Assembly (NCBI RefSeq): GCF_008298015.1
Contig: NZ_VTPX01000019.1
Span: 1-62,141 of the forward strand
From: Salinicola corii
Lineage (GTDB): Bacteria > Pseudomonadota > Gammaproteobacteria > Pseudomonadales > Halomonadaceae
Reading direction: 5' to 3'
Length of the DNA: 62,141 nucleotides
Under the pieces are notes generated by a model. It saw nothing but the letters and a program-made list of their open reading frames with translations. It ran no database searches and was not told where the DNA came from. Below, one piece after another: positions 54,566 through 62,141 of the stretch. The translations under genes and the position numbers were made by a program. Position 1 is the first letter of the stretch; every line of letters starts with the position of its first letter.

Positions 54566-54587
54566 AAAAGGGCTCCCGCGGGAGCCC
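54566..54587 (-). terminator. intrinsic terminator after putP
   Basis: GGGCTCCC (54570-54577) pairs with GGGAGCCC (54580-54587); on the minus strand it is followed by TTTT (54569-54566). Confidence 0.75.
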
Positions 54588-54610
54588 CTTGAGCATGTCA
54601 TGCCCGCTGG

Positions 54611-56101
54611 TTAACGGGAAATCTGCCGATACTCTCCGGCATCGTTGGTCATGTTGCTCACTACCAGAATCGCGATGAAGGACGCGATGAAGCCGGGGAT
54701 GATCTCGTAGACGCCGGGACCGCCCATGAACTCGCCGTTCCAGCCCAGTGAAATCCACACGATGACGGTGAGGGCGCCTACCACCATCCCCGCGATGGCG
54801 CCGGCGCCGTTGGTGCGCGACCACATCAGCGACAGGATGATCAGCGGGCCGAATGCCGCGCCGAAGCCCGCCCAGGCATTGCTGACCAGCCCCAGCACCT
54901 GAGAGTTGGGGTCGGAAGCGATGACGGCCGCGACCAATCCCACCAGCACGACGCTGAGTCGACCTACGCCCACGGTCTCCTTCTCCGTCGCCTGCTTGCG
55001 CAGGAACAGGCGATAGAAGTCCTCGGTCAGCGAGGAAGACGCCACCAGAAGCTGACTGGAGATGGTACTCATGATCGCCGCGAGCAGGGCCGCGTAAAGG
55101 AAGCCGGTGATCAGCGGATGGAACAGCAGATTGGCCAGGATGATGAAGATCGTTTCCGGATCCTGAACTTCCAGGCCGTTGCGGATCGCGTAGGCGCGAC
55201 CGAATATACCCAGGGAGATCGCACCGATCAGTGAGATCAGCATCCAGCTCATGCCGATGTTGCGGGCCACGGGAACATCCTTCAACGATCGAATGGCCAT
55301 GAAGCGCACGATGATGTGCGGCTGCCCGAAATAGCCCAGCCCCCAGGTTACCGCCGAGAGCCAGCCGATGAAGGTCAGGCCGTCCGTCCAGGACAGCAGC
55401 GTGGGATCGACCTCGTTCAGGGTTTGTGATGCCTGGGAGAAGCCGCCGCCGCCTTCCCCGAAGATGACGACCGCCGGCATGATCACCAACGCGAGCATCA
55501 TGATGCAGCCTTGCACAAAGTCCGTCATGCTCACCGCCAGGAAGCCGCCGACGACCGTGTAGACGAGTACTACCCCCAAGGTGATGACAACGCCCGCGGC
55601 GTAATCGCTGAGACCTCCAATGTTGATCACCCCGGAAAACGCGCTTTCGAACAATTTGCCGCCTGCCACCAGGCCCGATGCCGTATAAACCGCGAAGAAG
55701 ACGACGATGACGACGGCGGATACCGTCCTCAGCGACATCGCTCGGGTGGGAAAACGGTTGGCCAGGAACTCCGGAATGGTGATCGCATTGCCATAGTGAA
55801 CCGTCTGTTCACGAAGGCGTGGTGCGACCAGAAGCCAGTTGAAGAATGCCCCCACGAACAGGCCGATCCCGATCCATGCCGATCCGAGGCCGGAGACGAA
55901 CATCGCCCCGGGCAGACCCAGCAGCAACCAGCCGCTCATGTCCGAAGCGCCGGCCGACAAGGCCGCGACCTGCGGGCTGAGCGTTCTCCCCCCCAGCATG
56001 TAATCCTCGGATGTGGATGTGGATGTGCGCATGGCATAGAGGCCGATGGCGATCATGAGCACGAAGTAAGCGATAAGGCTTATCCAGACACCAATAGCCA
56101 T
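54611..56101 (-). CDS. putP: sodium/proline symporter
   Basis: 496 residues, SSS family with about 13 helices. DYMLGGRTLSPQVAALSAGA and DMSGWLLLGLPGAMF, plus ITIPEFLANRFPT, are characteristic of PutP. It imports proline with Na+, both as carbon source and osmolyte. It follows putA on the same strand after 220 bp; ATG has AAGGAG upstream. Confidence 0.95.
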   Translation of the reverse strand: MAIGVWISLIAYFVLMIAIGLYAMRTSTSTSEDYMLGGRTLSPQVAALSAGASDMSGWLLLGLPGAMFVSGLGSAWIGIGLFVGAFFNWLLVAPRLREQTVHYGNAITIPEFLANRFPTRAMSLRTVSAVVIVVFFAVYTASGLVAGGKLFESAFSGVINIGGLSDYAAGVVITLGVVLVYTVVGGFLAVSMTDFVQGCIMMLALVIMPAVVIFGEGGGGFSQASQTLNEVDPTLLSWTDGLTFIGWLSAVTWGLGYFGQPHIIVRFMAIRSLKDVPVARNIGMSWMLISLIGAISLGIFGRAYAIRNGLEVQDPETIFIILANLLFHPLITGFLYAALLAAIMSTISSQLLVASSSLTEDFYRLFLRKQATEKETVGVGRLSVVLVGLVAAVIASDPNSQVLGLVSNAWAGFGAAFGPLIILSLMWSRTNGAGAIAGMVVGALTVIVWISLGWNGEFMGGPGVYEIIPGFIASFIAILVVSNMTNDAGEYRQISR

Positions 56102-56122
56102 AAAGACGTCTCCTTTCTCTTA

Positions 56123-56152
56123 ATTATTAGAGAGTTATTAGGTGGTTGTTAG
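56123..56152 (-). repeat. three 8-bp direct repeats spaced 11 bp upstream of putP
   Basis: ATTATTAG (56123-56130), GTTATTAG (56134-56141) and GTTGTTAG (56145-56152), start-to-start 11 bp, about one helical turn. They lie 22-51 bp upstream of the putP ATG, so they could be half-sites of a regulator such as the AraC protein at 59680. Confidence 0.5.
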
Positions 56153-56170
56153 ATAGTCACCAGACCCGAT

Positions 56171-56227
56171 GCGATGCCGCCGACCGGCCTGGGATACGCA
56201 GGCCGGAGCCCTGGCGGGGCGCATCGC
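56171..56227 (-). other. nested hairpins between putA and putP
   Basis: An inner stem CCGGCCTG 56184-56191 with CAGGCCGG 56199-56206 lies within an outer pairing GCGATGC 56171-56177 with GCATCGC 56221-56227. A further 8-bp stem (56310-56317 with 56323-56330) overlaps the putA stop. None has a T-run; they may attenuate putA-putP read-through. Confidence 0.45.
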
Positions 56228-56321
56228 GACTGGAGAGCGTTTGCGCGTTAACCCACTGTTGGTGTTGTTTTCGATCATGCAGAGCTTCCTTCAGCTTGTT
56301 GTTGTTGATGACGAGTGGCAA

Positions 56322-59300
56322 TCACTCGTCTCCCATCGCGAGCAGCGAAGCATTCCCGCCCAGCGCGGCCGTGTTGATGGTGCGCGTCTTCTCGGTGGCG
56401 AAGCGCAACAGATAGTGCGGCCCGCCCGCTTTCGGGCCGGTGCCGGAGAAACCCTGCCCGCCGAATGGCTGCACTCCGACGACGGCGCCGATGATGTCGC
56501 GATTGACGTAGACGTTGCCGACGCGGATACGACTGGCGACATGGTTGGTGAAGTTCTCGTTGCGGCTGTGGACGCCGAACGTCAGGCCGTAGCCCTTGGC
56601 ATTGATGGCATCGATGACCTCCTCGAGCTGATCGGCACGATAACGGGCGATGTGCAACAGGGGGCCGAACTGCTCGGCTTGCATCGATTCGATGCCGTCG
56701 ATGGCGAAGGCCATGGGGGCGACGAAGGTGCCGTTGTCGGTCTGTGCCGGGTCGAGTCTGGCCTCGGCCAGCAGGCGCCCCTCGGCCTGCATCTTCTCGA
56801 CGTGCGCGAGCAGGCCCTTGCGGGCCTCTTCGTCGATGACCGGGCCGACGTCGGTGCCGAGGTCCCGAGGGTCGCCAATCCGTAGTTCCTCCATGGCGCC
56901 GCGCAGGATCTCGATGACGCGGTCGGCGATGTCTTCCTGCAGATAGAGAACGCGAAGGGCGGAACAGCGCTGGCCGGCACTCTGGAAAGCCGAGTGGACG
57001 ACATCCGCGACGACCTGCTCGGGCAGGGCGGTGGAGTCGACGATCATCGCATTCATGCCGCCTGTCTCGGCGATCAACGTGGGCAGCGCGGCGTTTGCCC
57101 TGGCGGCTAGTGCCCGGTTGATGACCTGTGCGGTATCGGTGGAGCCGGTGAAGACCACACCGGTAATCCGCGGGTCGCTGCTCAGTACGCTGCCCACGGT
57201 AGGGCCATCGCCGGGCAGAAGCTGCACCACATCCCTCGGCATTCCGGCCTCGTACAGCAGTTCGATCACGCGGTTGGCGACCAGCGAGGTCTGTTCGGCG
57301 GGTTTGGCCAGCACGCTGTTGCCGGCGACCGCTGCCGCGACCAGCTGTCCGGTGAAAATGGCGACCGGGAAGTTCCACGGGCTGATCGCGGCGAACACGC
57401 CCTTACCGCTCATCATCAGTTCGTTGGACTCTCCGGTCGGCCCCGGCAGCACGGTCGGCTCGGCGAACAGCTCGCGGGCGCGGGCGGCATAGTAGCGACA
57501 GAAGTCCACCGCCTCGCGAATCTCGTCGACCCCATCGGTCAGCAGCTTGCCGCCCTCGCGTGAGCAGAGCGTCATCAACTCCGCCAGATGGGTCTCCATC
57601 AGGTCCGCGTGACGCTCGAGAATGGCCGCGCGCTCGTCGACCGGCGTCTCGCTCCAGCGGGGGAAGGCTTGCCAGGCGATGTCGACGGCCTGTAGGGCCT
57701 GCTCGCGTGTCGCCCACTGCACGCTGCCAACCGCCTGGCGGCGGTCGTAGGGGCTGGTGACTCGCTGGCGCTGGCTCTCGTCGTCGGCGATGTCGACGCC
57801 CAGCAGCGGCTTGGCGTGATATTCCCGATCCATGAACTCCGCCATGCGATCGACGAGCGGCTGGTATTCACTGTTGATGTTCAAGTTGACGCCTTTGGAG
57901 TTCTTGCGTGCCGGACCGTAGATGTCCCTCGGCAACGGAATCTTGGTGTTGGCAAAGGTCGGATAGGGCTTGAGCGTGGCCACCGGATGGACACAGAGCG
58001 ACTCCACCGGGACCCTGGGGTCGACCAACTGATGGACGAACGACGAGTTGGCGCCATTCTCCAGCAGTCGACGTACCAGGTAGGGCAGCAGGTCCTTGTG
58101 GGCGCCGACCGGGGCGTAGACGCGGCAGTAGGTACCCTGTGGCGCTCGCGTCAGTGCGGCGTCATAGAGGGCTTCGCCCATGCCATGCAGACGCTGGAAT
58201 TCGAAAGCGCGCCCGGCATCGTTGGCCAGCTCGAGGATGGTCGTGATGGTGTGGGCGTTGTGGGTCGCGAACTGGGGGAAGATGCGGCCGCGGGTGTTCT
58301 CGGACAGCAGAAACCGGGCGCAGGCGAGATAGGCGACATCGGTACAGGCCTTGCGGGTATAGACCGGGTAGCCATCGACCCCGAGCTTCTGCGACTCTTT
58401 GATCTCGGTATCCCAGTACGCGCCCTTGACCAGGCGCAGGGGAATTTCGTCGCCCTGCTGGTCCGCCAGGCGATTGATGTAGTGGAGTACCGGCAAGGCG
58501 CGCTTGGCGTAAGCCTGGACCACCAGGCCGAAGTGGCCCCAGCCGCGGCAGACATCGCTTTCGAAGACGGCGCGGAAAACCTCCAGCGAGAGTTCGAGAC
58601 GGTCCACTTCCTCGGCGTCGACGGTCAGCGCCACATGACGCTCCCGAGCCATCTCGACCAGTTGCTTGACAGTGCCGACCAGTTCGTCGAGAACTTGGGT
58701 GCGGCGGCCGAACTCGTAGCGCGGATGCAGTGCGGAGAGCTTGATCGAGACGGACGGGGCCGGCGTGCTGGCGTCCAGCTTGAGGCTGGTTTCGCCCACC
58801 TGGCGGATCGCCGAGGCGTAGTCGTCGAAATAGCGCTTGGCATCCTGGCGGGTACGGGCCGCCTCGCCCAGCATATCGTAAGAGTAGGTGTAGCCCTTGT
58901 TGAACAGCGGCTTGGAACGCTTGAGCGCCTCGTCGATCGTGCGACCCAATACGAACTGTTGCCCCATGATCTTCATCGCCTGGTACATCGCACTGCGAAT
59001 GACCGGCTCGCCCATGCGATTGACCATACGGTTGATGAAGTTGGCCGGCTTGCCTTCCCGTGGCTTGTCCATCTGGATGACATTGCCCGTCATCAGCAGG
59101 CCCCAGGTCGAGGCGTTGACGAACCAGGATTCGCTCTGCCCCAGGTAACGTTTCCAGTCGGCGACGCCCAGCTTGTCTTCGATCAGCGCATCGGCGGTGG
59201 CCTTGTCGGGGATCCGCAGCAGCGCCTCGGCCAGGCACATCAGTAGCACGCCTTCCTGGGTGTCGAGACTGTACTGCTGGAGCAGTTCGTCGATGGAGTC

Positions 59301-59513
59301 GACGGCCGTATCCATGGTGCGAACATCACGAACCAGTTGCGCCGTCTTGTCACCGATGCGTGCGAAATCCGCCTCGTCGGCGTCCAGCATCTCGCACAGC
59401 TGTTCGAGGTAGGCTTCCTCGTCAATGATATAGTGGTCGCTGATCCTGGCGAACAGGGCCTCCAGCGAAGTCTGCCAGGTGGCGGCGTCCAGCATTTGGT
59501 CGGCTTTTAGCAT
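56322..59513 (-). CDS. putA: bifunctional proline dehydrogenase/P5C dehydrogenase
   Basis: 1063 residues. The N-terminal proline dehydrogenase (FAD barrel; KGAYWDTEIKESQ, RSAMYQAMKIMG) extends to about 530; the C-terminal aldehyde dehydrogenase carries FAAISPWNFPVAIFTGQL, catalytic Glu in IAETGGMNAMIVDS and Cys in SAGQRCSALRVLY. It oxidises proline to glutamate. It starts directly with the helical arm (MLKADQMLDAATW) and lacks the ribbon-helix-helix domain of E. coli PutA, so it cannot repress its own operon; the AraC-type gene upstream probably does the regulating. Confidence 0.96.
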   Translation of the reverse strand: MLKADQMLDAATWQTSLEALFARISDHYIIDEEAYLEQLCEMLDADEADFARIGDKTAQLVRDVRTMDTAVDSIDELLQQYSLDTQEGVLLMCLAEALLRIPDKATADALIEDKLGVADWKRYLGQSESWFVNASTWGLLMTGNVIQMDKPREGKPANFINRMVNRMGEPVIRSAMYQAMKIMGQQFVLGRTIDEALKRSKPLFNKGYTYSYDMLGEAARTRQDAKRYFDDYASAIRQVGETSLKLDASTPAPSVSIKLSALHPRYEFGRRTQVLDELVGTVKQLVEMARERHVALTVDAEEVDRLELSLEVFRAVFESDVCRGWGHFGLVVQAYAKRALPVLHYINRLADQQGDEIPLRLVKGAYWDTEIKESQKLGVDGYPVYTRKACTDVAYLACARFLLSENTRGRIFPQFATHNAHTITTILELANDAGRAFEFQRLHGMGEALYDAALTRAPQGTYCRVYAPVGAHKDLLPYLVRRLLENGANSSFVHQLVDPRVPVESLCVHPVATLKPYPTFANTKIPLPRDIYGPARKNSKGVNLNINSEYQPLVDRMAEFMDREYHAKPLLGVDIADDESQRQRVTSPYDRRQAVGSVQWATREQALQAVDIAWQAFPRWSETPVDERAAILERHADLMETHLAELMTLCSREGGKLLTDGVDEIREAVDFCRYYAARARELFAEPTVLPGPTGESNELMMSGKGVFAAISPWNFPVAIFTGQLVAAAVAGNSVLAKPAEQTSLVANRVIELLYEAGMPRDVVQLLPGDGPTVGSVLSSDPRITGVVFTGSTDTAQVINRALAARANAALPTLIAETGGMNAMIVDSTALPEQVVADVVHSAFQSAGQRCSALRVLYLQEDIADRVIEILRGAMEELRIGDPRDLGTDVGPVIDEEARKGLLAHVEKMQAEGRLLAEARLDPAQTDNGTFVAPMAFAIDGIESMQAEQFGPLLHIARYRADQLEEVIDAINAKGYGLTFGVHSRNENFTNHVASRIRVGNVYVNRDIIGAVVGVQPFGGQGFSGTGPKAGGPHYLLRFATEKTRTINTAALGGNASLLAMGDE

Positions 59514-59679
59514 TGTTGAACCCCATGATAATCAGCGTTGGCAATGGCGGCCGCTCGCTGGAAGCGTGCGGTGGACTGCGCCAATGGAAAAGGAGTGGTG
59601 GCTGACTCTATCGTGAAACAGGGCGGCGGTACTTGCCAATTATCCGGGGGGTATTTGCGAAAAAGGCTGGGTCATCGCG

Positions 59680-60462
59680 CTAGCGAGAGGGGCGTCGCAA
59701 CTGCATGGGCGGGTGGCCATAGCGACGGCGAAAGGCGTTGCTCAGGGCGCTTTGATTGGCAAATCCGGTGCGTTCCGCGATATCGGCGAGCGGCATGTCG
59801 CTCAGCATGGCCAGTTCACGGGCCCGGTTCAATCGCAGCCGCATCACGAACTGATAGGGTGTGACGCCGGTCTGTTCGCGAAAGCGCTCGGCGAAGTGCG
59901 CTTCGCTCAGGCAGGCGAGACGGGCCAGGTCGGATACGCTCAGGCGCTGGTCCAGCCGCTCGAGGACGAACTGCTCGAGTCGCTGGACGTCGAGCGATCG
60001 ACCGCTTCGCCTGGCCAGCGGGGGCGAACCCAAGGTCGTGCCGAGGCGGGCACGCAGTGAGCTGAGCAGGGTGGTGACCAGCAGATCCCCGGGCGCGTGA
60101 CTGGCTTGGCTCATTTCGTTGATCAGGAACTGCAGATAGTGCTGGAGCGATTCATCGAGAGAAAAGTAGCCTGGACGGTCGAACAGGGCTCTCGATGACC
60201 GGTTCATGCCCGTCAGGGGAGAGGCGTCGTCCGGCAGATCGATGATCAACTGACGGTTATCCCCGATTCCCTCGTAGTAATGTTCGATATTGGCGGGGAC
60301 CAGGCAACCGGAAAGCGGTGCCACGACGCCCCCTTGGCCGGCGATCTCGAACTCCGCATAACCGGACAGCCCAATCACGATCTGGTGATAGTCGTGGTGG
60401 TGGTGCTGGATGGCGTTGTCGAGCGGTGCCAGCCGGATGATATCGGTCATGGTGTTCGCCAC
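59680..60462 (-). CDS. AraC family regulator, probably of put genes
   Basis: 260 residues. An N-terminal cupin-like sensing domain (HHHHDYHQIVIGLSGYAEFE) and a C-terminal double HTH (SVSDLARLACLSEAHFAERF; LADIAERTGFANQSALSNAF). PruR-type proline-responsive activators of Pseudomonas have the same neighbourhood, just upstream of putA on the same strand, with 166 bp between. The start could be GTG at 60462 or ATG at 60450; no ribosome site decides. Confidence 0.85.
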   Translation of the reverse strand: MANTMTDIIRLAPLDNAIQHHHHDYHQIVIGLSGYAEFEIAGQGGVVAPLSGCLVPANIEHYYEGIGDNRQLIIDLPDDASPLTGMNRSSRALFDRPGYFSLDESLQHYLQFLINEMSQASHAPGDLLVTTLLSSLRARLGTTLGSPPLARRSGRSLDVQRLEQFVLERLDQRLSVSDLARLACLSEAHFAERFREQTGVTPYQFVMRLRLNRARELAMLSDMPLADIAERTGFANQSALSNAFRRRYGHPPMQLRRPSR

Positions 60463-60474
60463 AGCATGGCTGGC

Positions 60475-60846
60475 TCAGGCATGATACTCGCCTCCTTGGA
60501 GCGACTGGTGGGCAGCCAGATGATCGCGCAATGCTGCCAGTTCTTCCCGACCGCTGCGGGAAAAGAGCGACCCGCCCTGAGCGGCCTGCCAGGGGCGACC
60601 ATGAGTTTCCATCAGGTGTTGGCTGCGGCGGCGCAGATTCTCCAGGTAGGCATCGTGTCGGATCGGGTAGCCGATCAAGGTGTGCCAGCGCGCTTCGCTG
60701 GCGCGGTTGTCCAGTACCGCGTCGAAAAGGTCGAGAAGATCCTGCGCCTGTGTTCGGTAACGTGGAGTGCGCGATAGCATTAGCGCAGCCACGGTGGCCA
60801 GGCTGATCAGCAGGCAGATGAGGAAGACCACGAAGAAAAGTGGCAT
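60475..60846 (-). CDS. small single-pass membrane protein, unknown
   Basis: 123 residues. One N-terminal helix (MPLFFVVFLICLLISLATVA) then a soluble part rich in Arg, Glu and Leu (AQDLLDLFDAVLDNRASEAR). No family recognised. ATG at 60846 has CGGAG at 7 bp; the longer open frame upstream runs through a palindrome and is unlikely. It precedes the AraC gene by 12 bp and may be co-transcribed. Confidence 0.65.
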   Translation of the reverse strand: MPLFFVVFLICLLISLATVAALMLSRTPRYRTQAQDLLDLFDAVLDNRASEARWHTLIGYPIRHDAYLENLRRRSQHLMETHGRPWQAAQGGSLFSRSGREELAALRDHLAAHQSLQGGEYHA

Positions 60847-60963
60847 GCAGATGCTCCGGATGCGCGGCAACCGGCATAGCTTACCACGCCGGCCGCGGCG
60901 GCCCCCATAGGTCTGCTGAAGCGGTGCTCGAAGACTCATGCCCAGCTCGGTGTCGATCTCGCG

Positions 60964-60986
60964 GATGTCGGCGATAGGCCGACATC
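60964..60986. other. hairpin upstream of the small membrane protein gene
   Basis: Perfect 9-bp stem GATGTCGGC (60964-60972) and GCCGACATC (60978-60986), loop GATAG. No T-run. The rest of 60987-61126 shows no gene. Confidence 0.5.
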
Positions 60987-61126
60987 GAGACAAGCGCAGC
61001 CGATCTTATCTCGTGAGGCTGTTATTAGTTGGCTTCGGTGTCTGTCACGACAGTACTCGACAAGCGTGAAGAGCAAACCTGCCGACGGCAGGGAGCCGTG
61101 CGCATGCGCATTGCCACCACCCGGAT

Positions 61127-61154
61127 AAAAAATCGCCGCGCAGGGCGCGGCGAT
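61127..61154 (-). terminator. intrinsic terminator, minus strand
   Basis: ATCGCCGCGC (61132-61141) pairs with GCGCGGCGAT (61145-61154), loop AGG; on the minus strand a T5-T6 run follows (61131-61127). It lies 136 bp downstream of the gene ending at 61290. Confidence 0.85.
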
Positions 61155-61289
61155 AACGATCATTGCAGTAAGCTCGAGAATTCGCATAGCGACTGCTATT
61201 CAGTATCTCTTGATCATTGAGAGTGGTTGTTGATGAAAAAGTTCCTCACCTCGGACGAGACAGCCGAAGCTTTCACGCTGAGGAAACCA

Positions 61290-61730
61290 TCAGGGTAGTG
61301 CTTTGGCGCCTGTGGTGACTGGCGCGCTCTCGGCCCATTGCCTGACCTGGCCGGTCTCGGCCACCCAGAACACGATGACTCCCTGGCGTAGACAGAAGTC
61401 CTTCATCCCTGCCATCCGGCGGCGAAAATCCGTGGTGTCTGGCAGCGCCAGCGATACTTGGGTCGTGTCATCCGGCATTTCGCTGTCTCGAATGAGATAG
61501 AAGAAGGCTTGGGTAATCTCCATCCAGGGGTCCTGACCGACCTCGAGGCTAAGTTCGCCCCGACAATCGACGACGAGACGCTTCTGGCCGAACACCGGGA
61601 TGGCTTCGAGATCGATTTCCGAGCGAGTGCCCAGGCGGTTGGCTCCACACCGATAGCCATTGCTGGCAAGCCAGCGGGACATCGCCTGAACGACATGAGT
61701 ATGATTTATGGATGCCATCGTTTTTGTCAT
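61290..61730 (-). CDS. hypothetical protein, possible PD-(D/E)XK-like fold
   Basis: 146 residues. The arrangement RSEIDLEAIPVFGQKRLVVD, then CRGEL, then WMEITQAFFYLIRD recalls restriction-like nuclease folds (acidic residue, strand, D-x-R/K, helix with Q). Lys of the usual D/E-x-K is replaced by Arg, so activity is doubtful. No partner methylase or helicase is present. Starts at 61730 or 61718; neither has a clear ribosome site. It is the last gene before AT-rich DNA and an insertion sequence, so it may be part of a transferred segment. Confidence 0.55.
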   Translation of the reverse strand: MTKTMASINHTHVVQAMSRWLASNGYRCGANRLGTRSEIDLEAIPVFGQKRLVVDCRGELSLEVGQDPWMEITQAFFYLIRDSEMPDDTTQVSLALPDTTDFRRRMAGMKDFCLRQGVIVFWVAETGQVRQWAESAPVTTGAKALP

Positions 61731-61739
61731 GAATTTAAT

Positions 61740-62015
61740 TAATGTTATGAAATGACGTGATTAGCTTCTAGTTTGATACTTCAGTGATAAGATTAACATA
61801 AATCTGTTCATCGACAGATGCATAGTTCGTATAGGGGCACACCTGTTCTGCATGATGTGCCACCAGCAACGTTTTCGCCTGAGAACGGGCGCCTTATAGC
61901 TGATTTTTCAGCGATCTTAGGTTTTAGAAACTGTAATTTCGGCTATCGCAATGAAAAGTCAGGAGTGAGACGGGGCGATATCTCGCGAAGTTCCGCGAAT
62001 TGTGCGGCAGTGCTC
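61740..62015. other. AT-rich non-coding stretch next to the insertion sequence
   Basis: About 276 bp with lower GC than the flanking chromosome. No gene, repeat or promoter is convincingly seen. Confidence 0.5.
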
Positions 62016-62141
62016 TGATCTTGCCCAGCACTGGTGGACACCGACTTAAGCGATCATTTGAGCCTCGAAGGCCTCTGGGCTGATCATCCCGATAGCACTG
62101 TGTCGGCGCTGCCGGTTGTAGTCCAACTCGATGTACTCGAA
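62016..62141 (-). mobile_element. IS3-family insertion sequence, 3' end only
   Basis: The terminal inverted repeat begins TGATCTTGCCCAGC at 62016 and runs to about 62040 (ending GGTGGACA), the TGA...CCC form of IS3-type ends. The rest lies beyond the window, so target duplication cannot be checked. Confidence 0.8.
62046..62141 (-). CDS. IS3-family transposase OrfB, C-terminal 31 residues (partial)
   Basis: The minus-strand frame from the right edge reads FEYIELDYNRQRRHSAIGM then ISPEAFEAQMIA and stops at 62046. This is the end of the rve-type DDE integrase domain: the family's YN..R.H...G..SP..FE signature. The catalytic residues lie outside the window. Confidence 0.92.
   Translation of the reverse strand, partial: FEYIELDYNRQRRHSAIGMISPEAFEAQMIA

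Noticed and set aside
61818-62018. 66-codon frame in the AT-rich stretch next to the insertion sequence
   Set aside because: No ribosome site and no recognisable protein features, and it runs into the inverted repeat of the insertion sequence.

Overview
The window looks like chromosomal DNA of a high-GC gammaproteobacterium, most likely Halomonadaceae. The best evidence is the run rsgA–orn–queG–nnr–tsaE–amiB–mutL–miaA–hfq–hflX–hflK–hflC–hisZ–purA, a gammaproteobacterial housekeeping order shared with Pseudomonas, together with rimK/retropepsin/DUF3549, YqcC and putA/putP. The family assignment is inference.

Region 1 (1-8115) is visibly AT-rich and uses rare AGA/ATA codons. It is a co-directional, tightly packed cluster: a frameshifted condensing-enzyme-like gene, KASIII, acyl carrier protein, histidine phosphatase, ABM monooxygenase, 14-TM exporter, FAD monooxygenase, AhpD-like protein, aldo/keto reductase and SDR. 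It looks horizontally acquired and could make a small butenolide/gamma-butyrolactone- or syringolide-like molecule. Region 2 (8116-9772) is a graveyard: a decayed tandem copy of the tetR/psd neighbourhood, with remnants of a flavoprotein, a TetR regulator and the psd tail. Region 3 (9773-30867) returns to high GC: intact tetR, psd, rhdA, a purine permease, a strongly structured non-coding stretch (14051-14234), and the housekeeping run to purA, which ends at a 22-bp perfect inverted repeat.

Region 4 (30982-41149, minus strand) is the most interesting part. It is a six-gene operon, ugd → alg8-like → alg44-like (PilZ, c-di-GMP) → PL14-like lyase → PL5-like lyase → giant SEL1 lipoprotein. It resembles a stripped-down alginate machine in which the GDP-mannose dehydrogenase AlgD is replaced by a UDP-glucose dehydrogenase. 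This suggests a c-di-GMP-controlled polyglucuronate (glucuronan-like) exopolysaccharide with its own secreted lyases. A run of 11 G (coding sense) lies in its upstream region.

Region 5 (41800-47850) is the suf operon (Rrf2 regulator, sufB, C, D, S, T). Region 6 (47998-54467) holds a DUF218 protein, the rimK operon, yqcC, an OmpW-like porin and gtrB/gtrA. Region 7 (54611-62141) holds putP, putA, an AraC regulator and small hypotheticals, and ends in the 3' end of an IS3-family insertion sequence. No rRNA, tRNA or CRISPR array was seen. Base composition was judged by eye, and all homology statements come from recognition of sequence motifs, not searches.
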